Positions 5,152 to 5,672 of a stretch of DNA of 5,672 nucleotides are shown one piece after another. Positions within the stretch are counted from its first letter, which is position 1. Each line of letters opens with the position of its first letter. A program made the translations under genes and the position numbers. Source of the DNA: an uncultured Oscillospiraceae bacterium (GTDB taxonomy: Bacteria; Bacillota; Clostridia; Oscillospirales; Oscillospiraceae); the NCBI GenBank assembly GCA_934621665.1, contig CAKTUT010000114.1, positions 1 to 5,672 of the forward strand, in the 5' to 3' direction. Below the pieces are notes generated by a model, which saw nothing but the letters and a program-made list of their open reading frames with translations, did no database searches and was not told the DNA's origin.

Positions 5152-5672
5152 ATGCAGGGAAAGGTCGAAATCTGCGGTGTGAACACTGCAAAGCTCCGTA
5201 CACTGAAAAATGACGAAATGATGCTTCTCATCCGTCAGGCACAGGCAGGCGATGAGGATGCGCGGCGGCGTTTGGTAGAGGGAAATCTCAAGCTGGTGCT
5301 GTCGGTGATTCAGCGCTTTATGGGGCGCGGCGAGAACCCGGACGATCTGTTTCAGGTTGGATGCATCGGGCTGCTGAAAGCCATTGCGAATTTTGACACG
5401 ACGAAAGAGGTGCGGTTTTCCACCTATGGCGTGCCGATGATTGCGGGCGAACTGCGGCGCTATCTGCGCGATTACAGTCCCATCCGCGTCAGCAGATCTA
5501 CGCGCGATACGGCGTATAAGATTTTACAGTGTAAGGAGGCACTGACGGCGCGCATCGGGCGCGAGCCGACGAACGAAGAAATTGCCGCGGAGCTGAAGCT
5601 GCCGCTGAGCGACGTGACGGGTGCGCTTGACGCGATTGCCGCACCGGTGTCGCTGTATGAGCCGGTCTATTC
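5152..5672 (+). CDS. sigG: RNA polymerase sporulation sigma factor SigG (N-terminal 173 residues, cut by window edge)
   Basis: SigG is the late forespore-specific sigma factor that redirects RNA polymerase to genes such as gpr and those for SASPs. The opening MQGKVEICGVNTAKLRTLKN carries the KVEICGV signature that separates SigG from SigF and SigB. Region 2 follows: LVEGNLKLVLSVIQRF (41-56), DDLFQVGCIGLLKAIANFD (64-82, core binding) and FSTYGVPMIAGELRRYLRD (89-107, -10 recognition and melting). PIRVSRSTRDTAYK (110-123) leads into region 3 (REPTNEEIAAELKLPLSDVTGALDAI). Region 4 lies beyond the edge; full SigG has about 260 residues. The start is ATG 5152 with GGAGGG at 5141-5146 and a 5-nt spacer. 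Residue 43 is Glu where Bacillus subtilis has Asn45 (see findings). In Bacillus sigG follows sigE, whereas here it follows gpr across a 372-bp gap. Confidence 0.97.
   Translation, partial: MQGKVEICGVNTAKLRTLKNDEMMLLIRQAQAGDEDARRRLVEGNLKLVLSVIQRFMGRGENPDDLFQVGCIGLLKAIANFDTTKEVRFSTYGVPMIAGELRRYLRDYSPIRVSRSTRDTAYKILQCKEALTARIGREPTNEEIAAELKLPLSDVTGALDAIAAPVSLYEPVY

Noticed and set aside
1..5672. CRISPR arrays, tRNA or rRNA genes, insertion sequences or phage genes
   Set aside because: No spaced identical repeats, cloverleaf or rRNA-like segments, transposase motifs or terminal inverted repeats were seen. The gene content is ordinary core chromosome.

Overview
The window looks like chromosomal DNA from an endospore-forming member of the Clostridia (Firmicutes). 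The evidence is a germination protease gene (gpr), the start of the forespore sigma factor gene sigG, strong purine-rich Shine-Dalgarno sites (GGAGG) before every gene, and Firmicute-type RecG and S20. The coding DNA is GC-rich and rich in GCG/CGC for a clostridial genome, which would fit a gut Oscillospirales-like lineage. That placement is inference from composition and gene content only.

Minus strand, positions 3748 to 1: rpsT (ribosomal protein S20) has its own sigma-A-like promoter and ends in two tandem intrinsic terminators. Downstream, apparently from a new promoter nested in the second terminator, come recG (branched-DNA helicase), a 191-residue P-loop ATPase, and gpmI (2,3-bisphosphoglycerate-independent phosphoglycerate mutase), which runs off the left edge. 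The gaps of 63 and 42 bp and the lack of terminators suggest that these last three are cotranscribed.

Plus strand, positions 3919 to 5672: gpr lies divergent from rpsT, followed by a 372-bp AT-rich intergenic region and then sigG, which runs off the right edge. In sporulating bacteria sigma-G drives gpr transcription in the forespore, and GPR degrades the DNA-protecting SASPs at germination, so regulator and target sit side by side here. A sigma-G-like promoter can be proposed for gpr and a sigma-F/sigma-G-like one for sigG.

The most unusual element is in the gpr-sigG intergenic region. Four DnaA-box-like 9-mers form two pairs (12-bp periodicity) placed in exact dyad symmetry about position 4880. 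They abut a consensus -35 hexamer on one side and an AT-rich tract on the other. This may be a DnaA-responsive switch, a DnaA-titration site or an origin-like element beside a sporulation sigma gene. Other oddities are a compact GPR, a half-length member of a normally duplicated ATPase family, a Glu at the SigG position that in Bacillus governs anti-sigma (CsfB/Gin) sensitivity, and a GpmI of the eukaryote-like subgroup.
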